The position numbers and the translations under genes were made by a program. Of a DNA stretch of 8,000 bases, positions 7,188 to 8,000 are shown piece after piece (position 1 is the stretch's first letter; each line of letters opens with the position of its first letter). The notes beneath the pieces were generated by a model. It was not told the DNA's origin, did not search any database, and saw only the letters and a list, made by a program, of their open reading frames with translations. The DNA is from Bacteroidales bacterium UBA6229 (GTDB lineage: Bacteria > Bacteroidota > Bacteroidia > Bacteroidales > F082): the NCBI GenBank assembly GCA_002440975.1, contig DJWN01000107.1, positions 1 through 8,000 of the forward strand, given 5' to 3'.

Positions 7188-8000
7188 TTAGGCGAAATAA
7201 TTGTTGATGGGTCCGTAGGCATGGAAGAAACCAGTAAGCATTACGGTATTCACATCTTCATCCTGATTGGCCACGCCATCGCTCACAAGCCTGCGCCCGA
7301 TAGCATTGGAGTTTTGGCCATATTTTACAGCAAGTTTAGCACCGGTATTATTGGCTTGTTTCATGGCGTCAAAATAGGGTCCAAAATGGCTGTCTTTGTT
7401 GGCAATACGCACAGCGGCTTTCCAGGGTTTATGACCTTCCGGAAGCTCACCCAATTCCTGATCGCAGGAGGCAGCAAATTCATCTACAGCAACATAGACT
7501 TGTTTTTTAAGATCGTAAACAGCCGTGATAGTTCCTTTTTCGTATTTCAGGAAACCGTCTTTTTGTGCACCACTAGATTGCTGTCCGCCTTTTACGCCAA
7601 GTTCCATCAATTGATCCAGTATCGGACTGTGTAGTTCTTCATCCTTCATGTGAGGATTCATCACTTTCATGATAAATTGCACCACATCGATGCCCACATA
7701 ATCAATCAACTGAAATATTCCCATTGGTCTGATGAGGAAATCCTGACTCACTCTGTTGATCATATAAACAGCTTCATAAAAAGGCCTGTTTTTGGCCAGT
7801 TCCAATGCCTGATTGATGCCATACAAGGCATCACGCATGAAGTGACCGTTGCCAATAAAGCCGGCAATGTCGTTACTGGGAACCACCACTTTACGAAGTG
7901 ATTTGGCATAGTCCAGCGCAAATTGTTTCATTTCGGGCTGGCTATTTTGAGTAACGATTAACTCAACCAGTTTTTGAACAGCAGGAGGATTATAAAAATG
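7188..8000 (-). CDS. 3-hydroxyacyl-CoA dehydrogenase, C-terminal 270 residues (5' end off window)
   Basis: The frame stays open from the stop at 7188 to the window edge, giving 270 visible residues; the ATG at 7931 is internal. The visible part starts with HFYNPPAVQKLVELI. This matches, with identical spacing, the catalytic His and Glu of 3-hydroxyacyl-CoA dehydrogenases (human HADH His158 and Glu170): His1 at 7998-8000 and Glu13 at 7962-7964. The helical domain continues with DIAGFIGNG (44-52) and PMGIFQLIDYVGID (92-105). The Rossmann NAD-binding domain must lie upstream. About 150 residues follow the first helical domain. They include AIGRRLVSDGVANQDEDVN and end FFHAYGPINNYFA, like a second degenerate helical repeat. 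No crotonase (hydratase) domain follows at the C-terminus, unlike FadN-type fusions. It oxidises 3-hydroxyacyl-CoA with NAD and heads the visible operon. Confidence 0.94.
   Translation of the reverse strand, partial: HFYNPPAVQKLVELIVTQNSQPEMKQFALDYAKSLRKVVVPSNDIAGFIGNGHFMRDALYGINQALELAKNRPFYEAVYMINRVSQDFLIRPMGIFQLIDYVGIDVVQFIMKVMNPHMKDEELHSPILDQLMELGVKGGQQSSGAQKDGFLKYEKGTITAVYDLKKQVYVAVDEFAASCDQELGELPEGHKPWKAAVRIANKDSHFGPYFDAMKQANNTGAKLAVKYGQNSNAIGRRLVSDGVANQDEDVNTVMLTGFFHAYGPINNYFA

Overview
The window reads as chromosomal metabolic DNA from a member of the Bacteroidota (Bacteroidetes). This is inferred from three things: the protein sequences; A-rich, Shine-Dalgarno-poor leaders before the start codons; and two promoter-like sites resembling the Bacteroidetes -7 element TAnnTTTG, one exact and one partial, each followed by a C/T-rich start region. 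Every gene I can support lies on the minus strand, so transcription runs from high to low coordinates. No mobile element, CRISPR array or clear sign of recent transfer is visible.

Region 8000-4292 down to 3129 is a compact five-gene run with gaps of 18, 21, 10 and 23 bases, almost certainly one operon that begins beyond the right edge. In transcription order it encodes: (1) a 3-hydroxyacyl-CoA dehydrogenase whose N-terminal NAD domain is off the window; (2) an SCP2-type thiolase; (3) the ElbB-type DJ-1/PfpI-family glyoxalase; (4) a TIM-barrel flavoprotein of the FabK/nitronate monooxygenase family; (5) a short-chain type acyl-CoA dehydrogenase. Genes 1, 2 and 5 supply the first, third and fourth steps of a fatty acyl-CoA beta-oxidation spiral. 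The enoyl-CoA hydratase is not in view. The two enzymes in the middle are not standard beta-oxidation genes and are the most interesting association here.

Region 3040-1352 is a SulP-family anion transporter with a C-terminal STAS domain. It is preceded by an 88-base gap with a good -7 type promoter motif, so it is probably its own transcription unit. A 192-base gap follows, with a second weaker promoter-like motif and a 10-bp inverted repeat. Then comes a polytopic membrane protein (1159-113) resembling the heparan-alpha-glucosaminide N-acetyltransferase-like acyltransferases. At the extreme left edge is the 5' end of a minus-strand tRNA gene, cut by the window.

Overall the content is ordinary housekeeping and catabolism. 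I do not see a strong candidate for a wholly undescribed system; the best lead is the ElbB and FabK/NMO pair embedded in a beta-oxidation operon.
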